Shown piece after piece: positions 18,509 through 28,459 of a stretch of 64,000 nucleotides of DNA (within the stretch, counting starts at the first letter, position 1; every line of letters begins with the position of its first letter). The stretch is from Roseiarcus sp963767245 (GTDB lineage: Bacteria; Pseudomonadota; Alphaproteobacteria; Rhizobiales; Beijerinckiaceae), in contig CAVYDG010000010.1 of the NCBI GenBank assembly GCA_963767245.1, forward strand, positions 310,001 through 374,000. Reading direction: 5' to 3'. Position numbers and translations under genes: made by a program. The notes below the pieces were generated by a model. That model saw only the letters and a list, made by a program, of their open reading frames with translations. It made no database searches and was not told the DNA's origin.

Positions 18509-18991
18509 ATGATCTTCGGCCTGCGCCGATCCTCCCCGCCGGTCATTCGTCCGCTTCGGGCGGACAAGGCGGAAGCTTGCGCCCGCCTCCACGCCAAGGG
18601 CTTCGCACATCCATGGTCGGCCGAGGAAGTCGCCGCTCTCATTGCCAGCGGCTCGACGCTCGCGGCCGCGGCGCTCGATCCGGCCAATGGCCGATTGCGC
18701 GGGTTCGTCCTGTCGCGACTGGCGGCGGACGAAGCCGAGATCCTCACCATCGCCGTCGAGGCCGCCTCCCGGGGCAAGGGCGTGGGCCGGGCGCTGCTTG
18801 CCGAGGCCCTGCGCCAGGCGTCGAACGCGGGGGCCAAGGCGATGTTCCTCGAAGTCGGCAAGGACAATGCGCCGGCGCTGGCGCTCTACACCCGCTTCGG
18901 CTTCGTCAAGGTCGGCGAACGGGCCGGCTATTACCGTCGCGCCGACGGAACCCGGGCCGCCGCGGTCATCATGCGCAAAACGCTGGGATGA
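18509..18991 (+). CDS. rimI: Ribosomal protein S18-alanine N-acetyltransferase-like GNAT
   Basis: GNAT-fold acetyltransferase of 160 residues, by position and pattern RimI, which acetylates the N-terminus of ribosomal protein S18. Marks are the early HPWSAEEVAALI, the acetyl-CoA loop RGKGVGRALL and the end FLEVGKDNAPALALYTRFGF. Next to tsaB, its usual partner. Confidence 0.9.
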   Translation: MIFGLRRSSPPVIRPLRADKAEACARLHAKGFAHPWSAEEVAALIASGSTLAAAALDPANGRLRGFVLSRLAADEAEILTIAVEAASRGKGVGRALLAEALRQASNAGAKAMFLEVGKDNAPALALYTRFGFVKVGERAGYYRRADGTRAAAVIMRKTLG

Positions 18992-19065
18992 GGGCCGGCT
19001 ATTCTCTGCGGGCGCCCGAAATAGCCTTGCAATTAAAGGCCCCACTCCTCGGCGGCGGCGACTGC

Positions 19066-19698
19066 CTACGGCCTCGCGGAGGGCGCCTGTAATGCGTTCG
19101 TGGTGGTCAGCGGAACCTTTCGCATCAGCTGCGGCGCCGTGACCATCGGGCGGATCGCCACCGGACCATTGTAAATAGCGTCTGACGGGTTTGCCTCGAC
19201 GGCTTGGTCCGGATCGGATTTTGTCGCCAGGTTTGAAACTGAACGATAGGCCCTTCTTACCTTCGCTTCACATTTGTCTCTGGCGGCTCGCGCTCCTCTC
19301 TCGAAGCGCGCGTTGGCGATCTTCATTTTGTCCATCGCGCTGGCCATTTTCTTCAGATCGTCCTCTACGTCATCCAGCGCCTTTCTTGCCGCCATAAGCT
19401 CTTGGTCGTCAGGTAAAGTTTCCCCGGTTATTTCCGGCGCTGTGCTGCAAAGAATCACGATTTGGCACGCAGCTTCACTGTCTTCGTCGGAGCAGCGCGT
19501 GGCCTTCAGATTGGCCGACGTCCTATCGGCAGCTTCGCGAGCTTCTGCGGGCCATGAGGCTTGATTCTTCTCTTCTTGGGAAAACCGTTCCTGCGCGCGC
19601 TTGAAGATATCGTCAGCAGTCTGCGCAGATGACAAGGACGTCAGTGGCAGCGCAGCCAATCCTATCGCGATTGCCGCGGCAGTCGTCTTCGTTTTCAT
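19066..19698 (-). CDS. Hypothetical exported protein
   Basis: Unrecognised protein of 210 residues with a clear signal peptide (MKTKTTAAAIAIGLAALPLT, cleavage near SSAQT). The mature part is highly charged, with a long predicted helix or coiled coil (about residues 95-150, DVEDDLKKMASAMDKMKIAN) and four cysteines (two close together near residues 67 and 76). ATG 19698 starts the signal peptide. It stands alone on the minus strand between rimI and miaB. Confidence 0.6.
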   Translation of the reverse strand: MKTKTTAAAIAIGLAALPLTSLSSAQTADDIFKRAQERFSQEEKNQASWPAEAREAADRTSANLKATRCSDEDSEAACQIVILCSTAPEITGETLPDDQELMAARKALDDVEDDLKKMASAMDKMKIANARFERGARAARDKCEAKVRRAYRSVSNLATKSDPDQAVEANPSDAIYNGPVAIRPMVTAPQLMRKVPLTTTNALQAPSARP

Positions 19699-19926
19699 GA
19701 CCCTCGCCCTAATTAGATGAGGCGTAACGTCCTTCGATAGATAGGCTTGACCTTGGGTGGCACATTTGGGCCGGATGCGGCAAGCCGAGAACGCTGCGCG
19801 CCGAGTGCTTGACGCCGCAAATCTGCCTGGAAAAAAAGCAAGCATAATCAATGTATTAGTGGATATGGCTTTTCTCCCGACCGGAAAGCGCCTAGATTGA
19901 CTTCAGGATCGCTCTGGGGACGCTAA

Positions 19927-21335
19927 TTGTCCGAGTTGCTTGTGCTTGAAGACGCCCGACGAAGTGCGGGTCCCACCTGGGACCAGGACCGGCGGGTGTT
20001 CATCAGGTCGTTCGGCTGCCAGATGAACGTCTACGACGCCGAGCGGATGGCGGACATTGCGTCCCGCGAGGGCTATCGCGAGGCCAGCGCGGTCGAGGAC
20101 GCCGATCTCATCGTACTCAACACCTGCCATATCCGCGAACGGGCGTCGGAGAAGATCTATTCCGAACTCGGCAAGCTGCGCGAGCTCAAGGACGAGCGCC
20201 GCCGGACGGGGCGGGAGACGACCTGGTCGTCGCCGGTTGCGTGGCCCAGGCCGAGGGGGCGGAAATGTTGCGCCGCCAGCCTGCGGTCGACGTCGTGGTC
20301 GGCCCGCAGAGCTATCATCGCCTGCCTGAGCTTCTTCGCGAAGCGCGGCGTCGGCCCGGCGTCGTCGCCGCCGACTTTCCGGCCGAGGGCAAGTTCGCCC
20401 ATCTTCCCGCGGCGATGCCCGAGGCAATCGCCCGGCGCGGCGTCTCCGCGTTCGTCACCGTGCAGGAGGGATGCGACAAGTTCTGCTCGTTCTGCGTCGT
20501 TCCGTACACCCGCGGCGCCGAGGTCTCGCGCCCGGTCGGCGCGGTCATCGACGAGATCACGCGCCTCGCAGCAGCCGGCGTGCGCGAGGTCACGCTGCTT
20601 GGACAGAACGTCAACGCCTATCACGGGCTTGATCACGCTGGCCGCGCAACCGGGCTTGCGGGGCTGATTCGCGCCGTCGCCGCCGTGCCCGGGATCGCTC
20701 GCGTCCGCTATACGACCTCGCACCCTTGCGACATGAGCGACGATCTCATCGACGCCCATCGCGAGGTCGAGGCGCTCGCGCCGTCACTCCATCTGCCGGT
20801 CCAATCCGGCTCGGACCAGGTGCTGAAGGCGATGAACCGCCGCCATCGCGTCGCCGATTATCTCGACATCGTCGCCCGCGTCCGCGCGGCGCGGCCGGAC
20901 ACCGCCTTCTCGTCCGACTTCATCGTCGGCTATCCCGGCGAAACGGACGCCGATTTCGAGGCGACGCTGGCGCTCGTTGACGCTGTGGGCTTCGCCTCGG
21001 CCTATGCCTTCAAATATTCCGCCCGGCCCGGCACCCCGGCCGCCGACGCGCCTGAGCAGATCGACGCACCGACGAAGGCCCGCCGGCTGGCTCGGCTTCA
21101 GGTCCTTATCGAGGCGCAGTTGCAGGCCTTCAATCGCGCGACCGTGGGCCGGCGCTTCGAGGTTCTGTTCGAAAAGCCCGGCCGGCGCGATGGCCAGATC
21201 ATCGGCCGCTCGCCCTATATGCAGGCGGTGTTCGCGGAGGGGCCGCGGTCGCTGATCGGCGTGATGTCAGAAGTCGAGATCGTCGGCGTCGAGCCTCATT
21301 CGCTCCGCGGGCGCGTTGTCTCGCCAGCGTCGTAA
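19927..21335 (+). CDS. miaB: tRNA-2-methylthio-N6-dimethylallyladenosine synthase MiaB (frameshifted)
   Basis: Radical SAM methylthiotransferase acting on i6A37 of tRNA. The N-terminal UPF0004 cluster cysteines lie in RSFGCQMNVYDAERM and LNTCHIRERA; the radical SAM cluster is CDKFCSFCVVPYTRG; the TRAM domain ends the protein. One base near 20212 shifts the frame, splitting it into about 95 and 365 residues. The start is TTG 19927. It is followed 18 bases later by phoH, the usual order miaB-phoH-ybeY-corC. Confidence 0.93.
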
Positions 21336-21353
21336 AACTGGGATTTTAATAGC

Positions 21354-22464
21354 GTGCAGGATGATTCCAGGCCGCGAGAGGACACAAGGGAGACAGCCGA
21401 TTTGAAGCCGCAGGACAGTTCGCCGGCGCGCATCGCCGCCGCCCCGCCCGTGATCAATCCAACGCTCCGCGAGTCCAAACCGGCCGAAATCGCCATCGCC
21501 TTCCCCGACAACGCCGCCGCCTCGGTGGTGTTCGGCCATTACGATCAGAATATCGCCCGCATCGAGCGCTCTCTCGGCGTCTCGGCTTACGCCAACGGCA
21601 ACCAGGTCGTCATCAAGGGTCCGCGCGAAGCGAGCGAGCACGCGCGCCGGGTGTTCGAGATGCTGTACGAGCGGGTCAAGCTGGGTCAGCCGGCGAGCGA
21701 AGGCGATGTCGAGGGCGTCATCGCCGAGAGCGCCTATCAGGGGCTCTTGTTCCCGGGCGACGACGCCTCCAAGGAAAGCTTCGGCATCGTCAAGACGCGC
21801 AAGCGAGGCGTCGTGCGCGCCCGCAACGCCGCCCAGGATCACTATCTCGCGGCGCTGCGCAAGCATGAACTGGTGTTCGCCGAAGGTCCCGCCGGCACCG
21901 GCAAGACCTGGCTTGCGGTCGGCCATGCCGTCTCGCTGCTCGAACAGGGCCTGGTCGAACGGCTGGTGCTGTCGCGTCCCGCGGTCGAGGCCGGCGAGCG
22001 GCTCGGCTTCCTGCCCGGCGACATGCGCGACAAGGTCGACCCCTACCTGCGCCCGATCTATGACGCGCTCTACGACTTCATGGACGGGCGGATGGTCGAG
22101 CGCGGCCTTCAGACCGGCATGATCGAGATCGCGCCGCTCGCCTTCATGCGCGGGCGGACCTTGTCCAAGGCCGCGATCCTTCTCGACGAGGCGCAGAACG
22201 CAACCGCGATGCAGATGAAGATGTTCCTGACCCGCCTTGGCGAGGGTTCGCGGATGATGGTCAACGGCGATCCGAGCCAGACCGACCTCGCGCCCGGACA
22301 GAAATCGGGACTTGCCGACGCGATCGGGCTTCTCAAGTCGATCGCGCGCGTCGGCCACGTCCGCTTCACCCACGTCGACGTCGTGCGTCACGATCTGGTG
22401 CGCCAGATCGTCGAAGCCTACGAGGGGGTGGGTCGCGAGGGACAGCCGGCCGCGACAAAAATGA
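21354..22464 (+). CDS. phoH: PhoH family ATPase (frameshift near the end)
   Basis: PhoH-like NTPase, about 370 residues, possibly linked to RNA metabolism together with YbeY. Walker A EGPAGTGKTWLAVG is near residue 185 and Walker B AILLDEAQNAT near 275; an N-terminal KH-like part precedes. In the observed frame it runs into ybeY. A one-base change in the G run near 22428 instead gives a short tail ending at TGA 22462-22464, overlapping the ybeY ATG as ATGA, the normal coupling. The apparent PhoH-YbeY fusion is therefore an artefact of the indel. GTG 21354 start. Confidence 0.92.
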
Positions 22465-22949
22465 AAGTCGCACTCGACGATCAGCGTTCCGTCGGGCTTG
22501 TGGCGCGGCCTGCCGCGCGCGCGCGCGTTGGCGCGCGAGACGATCGCCGCCGCTGCCGCGGAAAGCGGATTTGCCCTGTCCGAGGGCGCGGAGGTGAGTC
22601 TCTGCCTCGCCGACGACGCTCAGCTCGGGCGCTGAATCTGCGCTGGCGCGGCCTCGACAAGCCGACCAACGTGCTCTCCTTCCCACCACCGCCGCCCTGC
22701 GGTCTCGCGGAATCCGTCACGCTCGGCGATATCGCCTTGGCTTATGAGACGCTGGCGCGCGAGGCGGACGAGCTCGGCGTTCCGCTCGCCGACCATTATC
22801 GCCATCTCGTCGCGCATGGATTTCTCCATCTTATCGGCTACGATCACGAGACGGACGCGGAGGCGGAGCGCATGGAGGCGCTCGAGACCAGCATCATGGC
22901 GCGGCTCGGGGCGGCCGACCCCTATGCGCGCGAAGTCATCGGGGCATGA
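22461..22949 (+). CDS. ybeY: rRNA maturation endonuclease YbeY (two compensating frameshifts)
   Basis: Zinc-dependent RNase for 16S rRNA 3' maturation, about 163 residues. The zinc motif HGFLHLIGYDHE and the earlier LRWRGLDKPTNVLSF are clear. Between about 22497 and 22626 the proper sequence (WRGLPRARALARETIAAAAA and onward) is found one frame away, so two opposite indels bracket this piece. ATG 22461 overlaps the phoH stop; the TGA at 22947-22949 overlaps the corC ATG. Confidence 0.9.
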   Translation: MKVALDDQRSVGLVARPAARARVGARDDRRRCRGKRICPVRGRGGESLPRRRRSARALNLRWRGLDKPTNVLSFPPPPPCGLAESVTLGDIALAYETLAREADELGVPLADHYRHLVAHGFLHLIGYDHETDAEAERMEALETSIMARLGAADPYAREVIGA

Positions 22950-23963
22950 AAGAGACGGACGAGGCCGAACGGGCACCGGAGACGCCGCCCGCGAGTGGTT
23001 CGCGCGAGCAGCCTTCGGGGCTCTTCGAGCGCGTGCGGGCGCTGTTCGGCCTCGCGCCAGCCTCGGCGCGCGACGACATCGAGGACGTGATCGAGGAGAG
23101 CGCGACCGAGGAGTTCACGCCGCAAGAGCGCGCGATCCTCAAGAACGTTCTCGCCCTTCACGACGTCCGGGTCGAGGACGTGATGGTGCCGCGCGCCGAC
23201 GTCATCGCGCTCGCGCTGGATACGCCGCTTCGGCGACGTGCTCGATTGCTTCCGCACCGCCGGCCACTCGCGCCTGCCGGTCTATGATGAGACGCTCGAC
23301 GACCCGCGCGGGATGATCCACATCCGGGACTTCGTCGTCTTTCTCGCCTCCGATCCGCGCTTCGGGCTGATGACGGGGCCGGAGCCGGCTGGCGCGGACG
23401 CCGAGACCGGACTCGACATGCCGCTGTCGGCGGCGCGGATTCTCCGTCCGGTTCTCTACGCGCCCCCGTCGATGCCGGCGCTGGATCTCTTGCTCAAGAT
23501 GCAGGCGTCGCGCACCCATATGGCGCTGGTCATCGATGAATATGGCGGCACCGACGGCCTGGTTTCGATCGAGGACGTCATGGAATCGATCGTCGGCGAC
23601 ATCGAGGACGAGCACGACGAGGACGAGACGCCGGAATTGCGCCCGTCCGGCGACGGCGGCTTCTTCGCCGACGCTCGCGCCCCTCTCGACGCCGTCACCG
23701 CGGCGGCCGGCTTCGATTTCGCCTCGATCCCCGAAGCCGAGGGCGTGGACACGATCGGCGGCCTCGTCACCGCAGCGGCCGGCCGGGTTCCGAACCGGGG
23801 CGAGATATTGACCGGCCCGGGCGAATTTGAATTCGAGGTCCTCGACGCCGACCCCCGCCGCATCAAGCGCCTCAAAATCTGGCCGCTTTCGGCGCGCGGC
23901 GTGAAAGCGCCGACGGCCACGGCGACCCCGCAGATTGACGCTAAGCTGCGCGATCAACCATAG
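22946..23963 (+). CDS. corC: CorC/HlyC-type CBS-domain protein (frameshifted)
   Basis: Hemolysin C/CorC family protein, about 338 residues. After an acidic N-terminus come two CBS domains (DVRVEDVMVPRADVIALAL; HMALVIDEYGGTDGLVSIED) and the C-terminal transporter-associated domain (GGLVTAAAGRVPNRGE). CorC proteins are tied to magnesium/cobalt efflux. One base near 23228 breaks the first CBS domain. ATG overlaps the ybeY stop (ATGA), so the two are coupled. Confidence 0.9.
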
Positions 23964-24012
23964 GGCAATCGCGCGCGCATGCAGCACAAACAGGATTCGC
24001 CCGGCTAGTCAT

Positions 24013-24171
24013 ATGCCGAAAGACGGAGAATCACAGAAGCGGGCTGCCAACCCGACACTCAGGGAATTGTTGCTCGCCGACACTGTGCGGGGAGAACTGA
24101 ACGTTCCCGAGCGAGGCGGTCGGCGACGGCGCGCACCGCTCAAACTCATCCGACCTGGCGCCTCTCCTTGA
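24013..24171 (+). CDS. Small hypothetical protein
   Basis: A 52-codon frame from ATG 24013, just after corC. The product is basic, with the segment TLRELLLADTVRGELNVPER followed by GGRRRRAPLKL. No family is recognised; short proteins of similar pattern appear in rhizobial genomes, but this is from memory only. It could also be a non-coding spacer. Confidence 0.35.
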   Translation: MPKDGESQKRAANPTLRELLLADTVRGELNVPERGGRRRRAPLKLIRPGASP

Positions 24172-24203
24172 CACGAATCCCGTATCGAATGACGCCCGCC
24201 TCC

Positions 24204-24974
24204 TCAGATCGACTTCACCTCGCCGCCGTCCATGCGCAGAGTCGAGCCGGTCATCCAGCGGGCGCCCGGCGAGACCAGGAAGGCCATCAGCTCGGCGATC
24301 TCCTCCGGCTCGCCGTAGCGGGCGATGCCCGCTTCCTTCGGGAAATTGGCGGTCGCCTCCTCGATAGTCATGTTATGCAGCGGCGCCCAATGCTCGAGGT
24401 AGGACCGGCGTCGCCCCGTCATCACCGGGCCGGGCAGGACGCTGTTGACCTGCACGCCATCGGCGATGCCGCGATCCGAGAACGCCTTCGCCAGCGCGAC
24501 AATGGCGGCGTTGATCGTGCCCACCGCCGCGTAAGGGGCTTTTGGAAACAGGGCCGAATTGCCCGACATCAGAACCACGGCGCCCTTGGCCGCCTTCAAC
24601 GCCGGCCATGCGGCGATCGTCAGCCGCCGCGCGCCGTGCAGTTTCAGCGCCAGGCCGCCTTCCCACTGGGCGTCGGTCATCTCGAAGAGGTCGATCTGCG
24701 GCACGGCGCCGGCGATGTTAAGCAAAGCGTCGATCCGACCGAGTGCGGCCAACGCCCGATCGACCACGGCTTGGGCGGCGGCAGGCTGGGCGAGGTCGAT
24801 ATCGACGACCAGCGCTTCGGCGCCGGCGGTCTTCACCGCCTTCGCCGTCTCATCCAGCTTGGCCCGGTCGCGCGCGACCAGGACGAGCGCCGAAAAGTCG
24901 CGCGCGAGGCGGATGGCCGTCGCCCGGCCGATGCCCTGGCTCGCGCCGGTGACGATGGCGACTGACTTCGCCAT
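24204..24974 (-). CDS. SDR family oxidoreductase lacking the YxxxK lysine
   Basis: Short-chain dehydrogenase/reductase of 256 residues. The NAD(P) loop TGASQGIGRA and the NIAG motif (LLNIAGAVPQ) are intact, as is Ser in LMSGNSALF. The active-site Tyr is followed by AAVG rather than xxxK (PYAAVGTINAAIVAL), so the usual catalytic Lys is Gly. The C-terminal GSTLRMDGGEV is normal. The reaction is unknown. It lies 29 bases after the end of the hydrolase gene and heads the same way, probably one operon. Confidence 0.82.
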   Translation of the reverse strand: MAKSVAIVTGASQGIGRATAIRLARDFSALVLVARDRAKLDETAKAVKTAGAEALVVDIDLAQPAAAQAVVDRALAALGRIDALLNIAGAVPQIDLFEMTDAQWEGGLALKLHGARRLTIAAWPALKAAKGAVVLMSGNSALFPKAPYAAVGTINAAIVALAKAFSDRGIADGVQVNSVLPGPVMTGRRRSYLEHWAPLHNMTIEEATANFPKEAGIARYGEPEEIAELMAFLVSPGARWMTGSTLRMDGGEVKSI

Positions 24975-25003
24975 GCGGCCCCTCCGTGTTTTCGATAACG
25001 GGG

Positions 25004-25849
25004 TCAGCGAGGAAGGAAGTCGCGAATGGCCGCCGCGATCTCGGCCGCATGGGTCTCAAGCGCGAAATGTCCGGTGTCGAAAAAGCGCACGACCGCGCCC
25101 GGGATGTCGCGCTTGAACGCCTCGGCGCCCGGCGGCAGGAAGAACGGATCGTTCTTGCCCCACACGGCCAGCAAGGGTGGCTTATGGGTGCGGAAATACT
25201 GCTGGAAGGTCGGATAGAGCGCGACGTTGCTCTTGTAGTCGCCGAACAGGTCAAGCTGCACCTCCGCCACGCCGGGCCGGGAGAGGTAGAAATTGTCGAG
25301 CGAGTAGCCGTCCGGGGAGACCCTCGTCGGATCGGGTGCGCCGTGCGTGTACTGCCAGACGGTCGTCTCCGGCTTGAGGAACGCGCGAAGCGCATCCCGG
25401 TTGGCTGGCGAGGCGTCCCGCCAATAGGCGCGGATCGGCTTCCAGCCGTCGCTCAAGCCCTCTTCGTAAGCATTGCCGTTCTGGGAAATGATCGCGGTGA
25501 TCCGGTCCGGATGCCTGACCGCGAGCCGGAACCCTGTCGGCGCGCCGTAGTCGAACACGTAGACTGCGTAGCGGTCGAAACCGACGACCTCGGTGAAGCG
25601 GTCGATCGTGTCCGCGATTCGGTCGAACGTGGCGCCCTTATCGGGCATATCGGAGTTGCCGAAGCCCGGCAGATCGGGAGCGACGATGTGGACGCGGTCG
25701 GCCAGCAGCGGGATGAGGTCGCGGAACATGTGGCCGGCAGTCGGGAAGCCATGCAGCAGCAGCAGCTTCGGCGCCCCCGGCGCGCCCGCCTCGCGATAGA
25801 AGACCGCGCGGCCGTCAACCTTGGCGGTGCGATAGTGAATTGCGGTCAT
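25004..25849 (-). CDS. Alpha/beta hydrolase, epoxide hydrolase/haloalkane dehalogenase type
   Basis: Alpha/beta hydrolase of 281 residues. The oxyanion segment LLLLHGFPTAGHMFRDL and the nucleophile elbow VFDYGAPTGF carry Asp instead of Ser, as in epoxide hydrolases and haloalkane dehalogenases; the catalytic His is in DTGHFALETH. ATG 25849 starts the family similarity; upstream codons in frame look non-native. Part of the minus-strand cluster 24204-27117. Confidence 0.85.
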   Translation of the reverse strand: MTAIHYRTAKVDGRAVFYREAGAPGAPKLLLLHGFPTAGHMFRDLIPLLADRVHIVAPDLPGFGNSDMPDKGATFDRIADTIDRFTEVVGFDRYAVYVFDYGAPTGFRLAVRHPDRITAIISQNGNAYEEGLSDGWKPIRAYWRDASPANRDALRAFLKPETTVWQYTHGAPDPTRVSPDGYSLDNFYLSRPGVAEVQLDLFGDYKSNVALYPTFQQYFRTHKPPLLAVWGKNDPFFLPPGAEAFKRDIPGAVVRFFDTGHFALETHAAEIAAAIRDFLPR

Positions 25850-25897
25850 GGCGCTTTCTCCTTTTGGTCGGCAACGCCGTCTCGTGGCCAACGCGGG

Positions 25898-26404
25898 TCA
25901 GCAGCTGCGCGCCATTTCAAGCGAGGCACGTGTCAGATCCTGCTTGAGCAAATAGAAAGACGCGGCGAGGAACAGAAAATCCTTCATCAGGAAACCGACC
26001 GGCAGATACATGGCCGGAAAGCCGCCGGCCTCGGTCGCCCATGCGTTGGGCAGCAATGGGATGATGGTGACGGTGCCAAGAAAGGTGGCGATCGAGCCGA
26101 GCGCCCCCAGGACGCCAAGCCTTCGATCCCGGAAGCCCAGCAGGATAAGCGTGCCGAACAACAATTCGGTCGCGCCGAGGAAGAAGCTTGCGCCTCTGAC
26201 CCCGAAGGCGGGAATCAGCCAGAAGACCAGCGGGCTGTGGCTGATGAACGGCTCAATCTGCTGAGCTTCGAAACTGAACCACTTCTGGTAGCTGAAGATG
26301 TAAAAAGTGAAGACCATCGCTGCCCGAATCAAGTGATAGTCGAGCTCGCTCCGAAACGGAGCGAGCTTCGAGGCGTAACGGATGAGCGAGTCCAGCGAAC
26401 TCAC
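25898..26404 (-). CDS. DUF417 (YkgB-like) membrane protein
   Basis: Inner-membrane protein of 168 residues with about four hydrophobic segments (VFTFYIFSYQKWF near residue 32; FWLIPAFGVRGASFFLGA near 60; two more later). The FSYQKWFSFEAQQIEPFISH stretch is typical of the DUF417/YkgB family, linked in E. coli to chlorine stress genes but of unknown function. GTG 26404 overlaps the upstream hydrolase stop as GTGA. Confidence 0.8.
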   Translation of the reverse strand: MSSLDSLIRYASKLAPFRSELDYHLIRAAMVFTFYIFSYQKWFSFEAQQIEPFISHSPLVFWLIPAFGVRGASFFLGATELLFGTLILLGFRDRRLGVLGALGSIATFLGTVTIIPLLPNAWATEAGGFPAMYLPVGFLMKDFLFLAASFYLLKQDLTRASLEMARSC

Positions 26405-27117
26405 GGCCCGGCGCCTTCTCGTGACCTCTCGACCACGTCGGCGATCGCCTCGCGGATGATGTCGAGGACAGTGGAGGGCGCCGTCACCAGCGGCGTGTGA
26501 TCGACAGCATGCGACCGCAGCCGAGCCTTCATCCGCTCGGCCATGAAGCGCTGATTTTCCTGGACGATCATCCGGTCCTGCTCCGCGATGAGGAACCACG
26601 CCGGCCGGTCCTTCCACAGCGGCCGGCCTACCCTGACGGTGATACAGGCGGGCGAAATCGGCCGCTGCACCGCAGACAGCACCGCCAGCTCTTCCTTGGA
26701 AGCGTTCTGCGCGAAGGCGGCGGCGAAGGCCGCCTCTGGCAGATAGATCAGCCCATGCGCGTCCGGCGTGAGCTTGGGCGCCTGCGGATGGGGCTTTCCG
26801 CGAGAGAACACGTCCGCGACCGTTTCGCCTTCGTCGGGTGCGAGCGCGGCCACATAGACGAGCGCCTTCACCTTCTCGCTGCGGGTCGCGCCAATGACGC
26901 CGCCGGCATAGGCGTGGGCGACGAGCACGGCCGGTCCGGTCACGCGCTCGAGCGTCCGGTCGAGCGCCGCGACATCGTCGGCGAACGATGTCAGCGGCAG
27001 CGGCGCCGCGATCGCTTTGATCCCGCTCGCTGCGAGCGGCGCAATCACTTTCGCCCAGCTCGATCCGTCAGCCCAGGCGCCATGGACAAGCACCGCGTTC
27101 ACGTCGTTCGAGGACAT
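26401..27117 (-). CDS. Alpha/beta hydrolase-fold protein, nucleophile Ser replaced by Ala
   Basis: Alpha/beta hydrolase-fold protein of 238 residues. The N-terminal LVHGAWADGSSW and the C-terminal His in AVDHTPLVTAP are present. The nucleophile elbow reads LVAHAYAGGV where GHSxGG is expected, so the usual Ser is Ala. It may be a non-hydrolytic member or use other chemistry. ATG 27117 starts the family similarity. First gene of a set continuing into DUF417, the hydrolase and the SDR. Confidence 0.82.
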   Translation of the reverse strand: MSSNDVNAVLVHGAWADGSSWAKVIAPLAASGIKAIAAPLPLTSFADDVAALDRTLERVTGPAVLVAHAYAGGVIGATRSEKVKALVYVAALAPDEGETVADVFSRGKPHPQAPKLTPDAHGLIYLPEAAFAAAFAQNASKEELAVLSAVQRPISPACITVRVGRPLWKDRPAWFLIAEQDRMIVQENQRFMAERMKARLRSHAVDHTPLVTAPSTVLDIIREAIADVVERSREGAGP

Positions 27118-27268
27118 CGCTACCCTCCTTGCTGTCCTGCGACGGCCTCGCCGCTCCAGCGGCCGTCCGTCCCCTCGGCCCGCAACTGAAATCCCGTCAT
27201 TCCACCGCCAGCGATTTGAGGCGCCGGCCCTGCCCAAAGCAAGAGCGACAGGACCGACACGGATGCCG

Positions 27269-28459
27269 CTACTGCGGAGGCAGATCCGGTTGCGCGACCA
27301 CCGGGCAATTGATGATCGCGTCGGTCGGCCTGAGACCGCCGACATAAGGGTTGCCTGGCCCTGGCGGACTGATCGAAGCGCTAGTGAGCAACCCCTCGCG
27401 GATCAGAGACTTTTGCTCATCCATCGAGTGGATGCGATGCACTTTGCCGGCGTCAATGGCGGCCTGTGTCCACATGCTGACATGCGCATCCCATAACGGG
27501 CTGTAGTTGTTCTCACGCGAGGGATTGTCGTTGTCTGGGCCGATCGGAAACACGTTGATCGGATCGATTCCGCCGTTGGCGAGCGCGGTCGAGAAGCCCT
27601 GATCCTCGCCGGAGCCCTTGTCGGTGCGGCCGTTGAGCACCGGCGAGAAGGCAAGCAGCGCGGACTTCTCCCCCGGCAGCGATTTTCCAAACTCTGGAAT
27701 CTTCGCAAGCCTTGGGGCGAGGGCGCCTTTCTCCAGCACCGCCGCGATCGGGACCGACGCGTCGGTGACAAGATGGTAGAAGTACTGGTTGCCGCCCTGC
27801 ACCCCGTCGAGAATCGAAAGCGTCACCGTGAGGTCATCGGTGTCGATGGCCTTCAGGCGAAGGTGGTGGCCCGAAGCGTTCGCCACGATCTGCGCGTTCA
27901 GAACGAGTCCGCTTGGCAGGACGACGATCGATGACCATTGATCGTCGGCGACGCCGCCTGGATTGGCGGCTTTGGGCGGGAAGTAGCCGGGCGGATCGCC
28001 GGGGACGACCTTGTACTGCGGAGAGAAATCCACATTGCCGGCAAACTTCATAACGCCGTCTTCAAGCGTGACATTCTGCACGCCAGGCGAGCCAATCGCC
28101 TCGGCAAGCTTGGGGGCGTAATTGACGCCCATGCGGTGCGCGACCTCAAAATCGGACGCGTCGGTGATGATGTAAAAGACATCTTGCCCTCGCGGCGAGT
28201 GACCCCGGAACAACGGCAGTGTCACGCTTGCATTGCGATAGGCGAAATCGATCGCTAGCGCGCTCTTGAGAAAGACGTGGTCGCTGGGATTGAAGTTGAC
28301 GCCGTGGCCGGGACGATACGCGGGCCGCTCCATTTCCATGCTTTCGGCGGTCAGAATCGCTCTTGCCTCTCTGAGCGCATTGGTTTCCGACGCCGCGAGG
28401 GCAAGCGGCGCGGCCGCGCACGACAACATCAGCGCGGCGGCAAAAGTGAGGGCTTTCAT
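27269..28459 (-). CDS. Hypothetical exported protein
   Basis: Protein of 396 residues with a signal peptide (MKALTFAAALMLSCAAAPLA, cleavage near ALA-AS). Repeated features include LPLFRGHSPRGQDVFYIITD and, later, YFYHLVTDASVPIAAVLEKG, which suggests an internal duplication of a beta-rich domain around (Y)YxxTDAS. A late Cys (IINCPV) stands alone. I do not recognise a function. ATG 28459 was chosen for the signal peptide. Confidence 0.65.
   Translation of the reverse strand: MKALTFAAALMLSCAAAPLALAASETNALREARAILTAESMEMERPAYRPGHGVNFNPSDHVFLKSALAIDFAYRNASVTLPLFRGHSPRGQDVFYIITDASDFEVAHRMGVNYAPKLAEAIGSPGVQNVTLEDGVMKFAGNVDFSPQYKVVPGDPPGYFPPKAANPGGVADDQWSSIVVLPSGLVLNAQIVANASGHHLRLKAIDTDDLTVTLSILDGVQGGNQYFYHLVTDASVPIAAVLEKGALAPRLAKIPEFGKSLPGEKSALLAFSPVLNGRTDKGSGEDQGFSTALANGGIDPINVFPIGPDNDNPSRENNYSPLWDAHVSMWTQAAIDAGKVHRIHSMDEQKSLIREGLLTSASISPPGPGNPYVGGLRPTDAIINCPVVAQPDLPPQ

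Noticed and set aside
21354..22949. PhoH-YbeY fusion protein
   Set aside because: The two genes appear joined only because of a frameshift; a one-base correction restores the usual ATGA overlap.
24986..26500. Plus-strand frame of 504 codons over the hydrolase genes
   Set aside because: Antisense to three recognised genes with proper starts and motifs.
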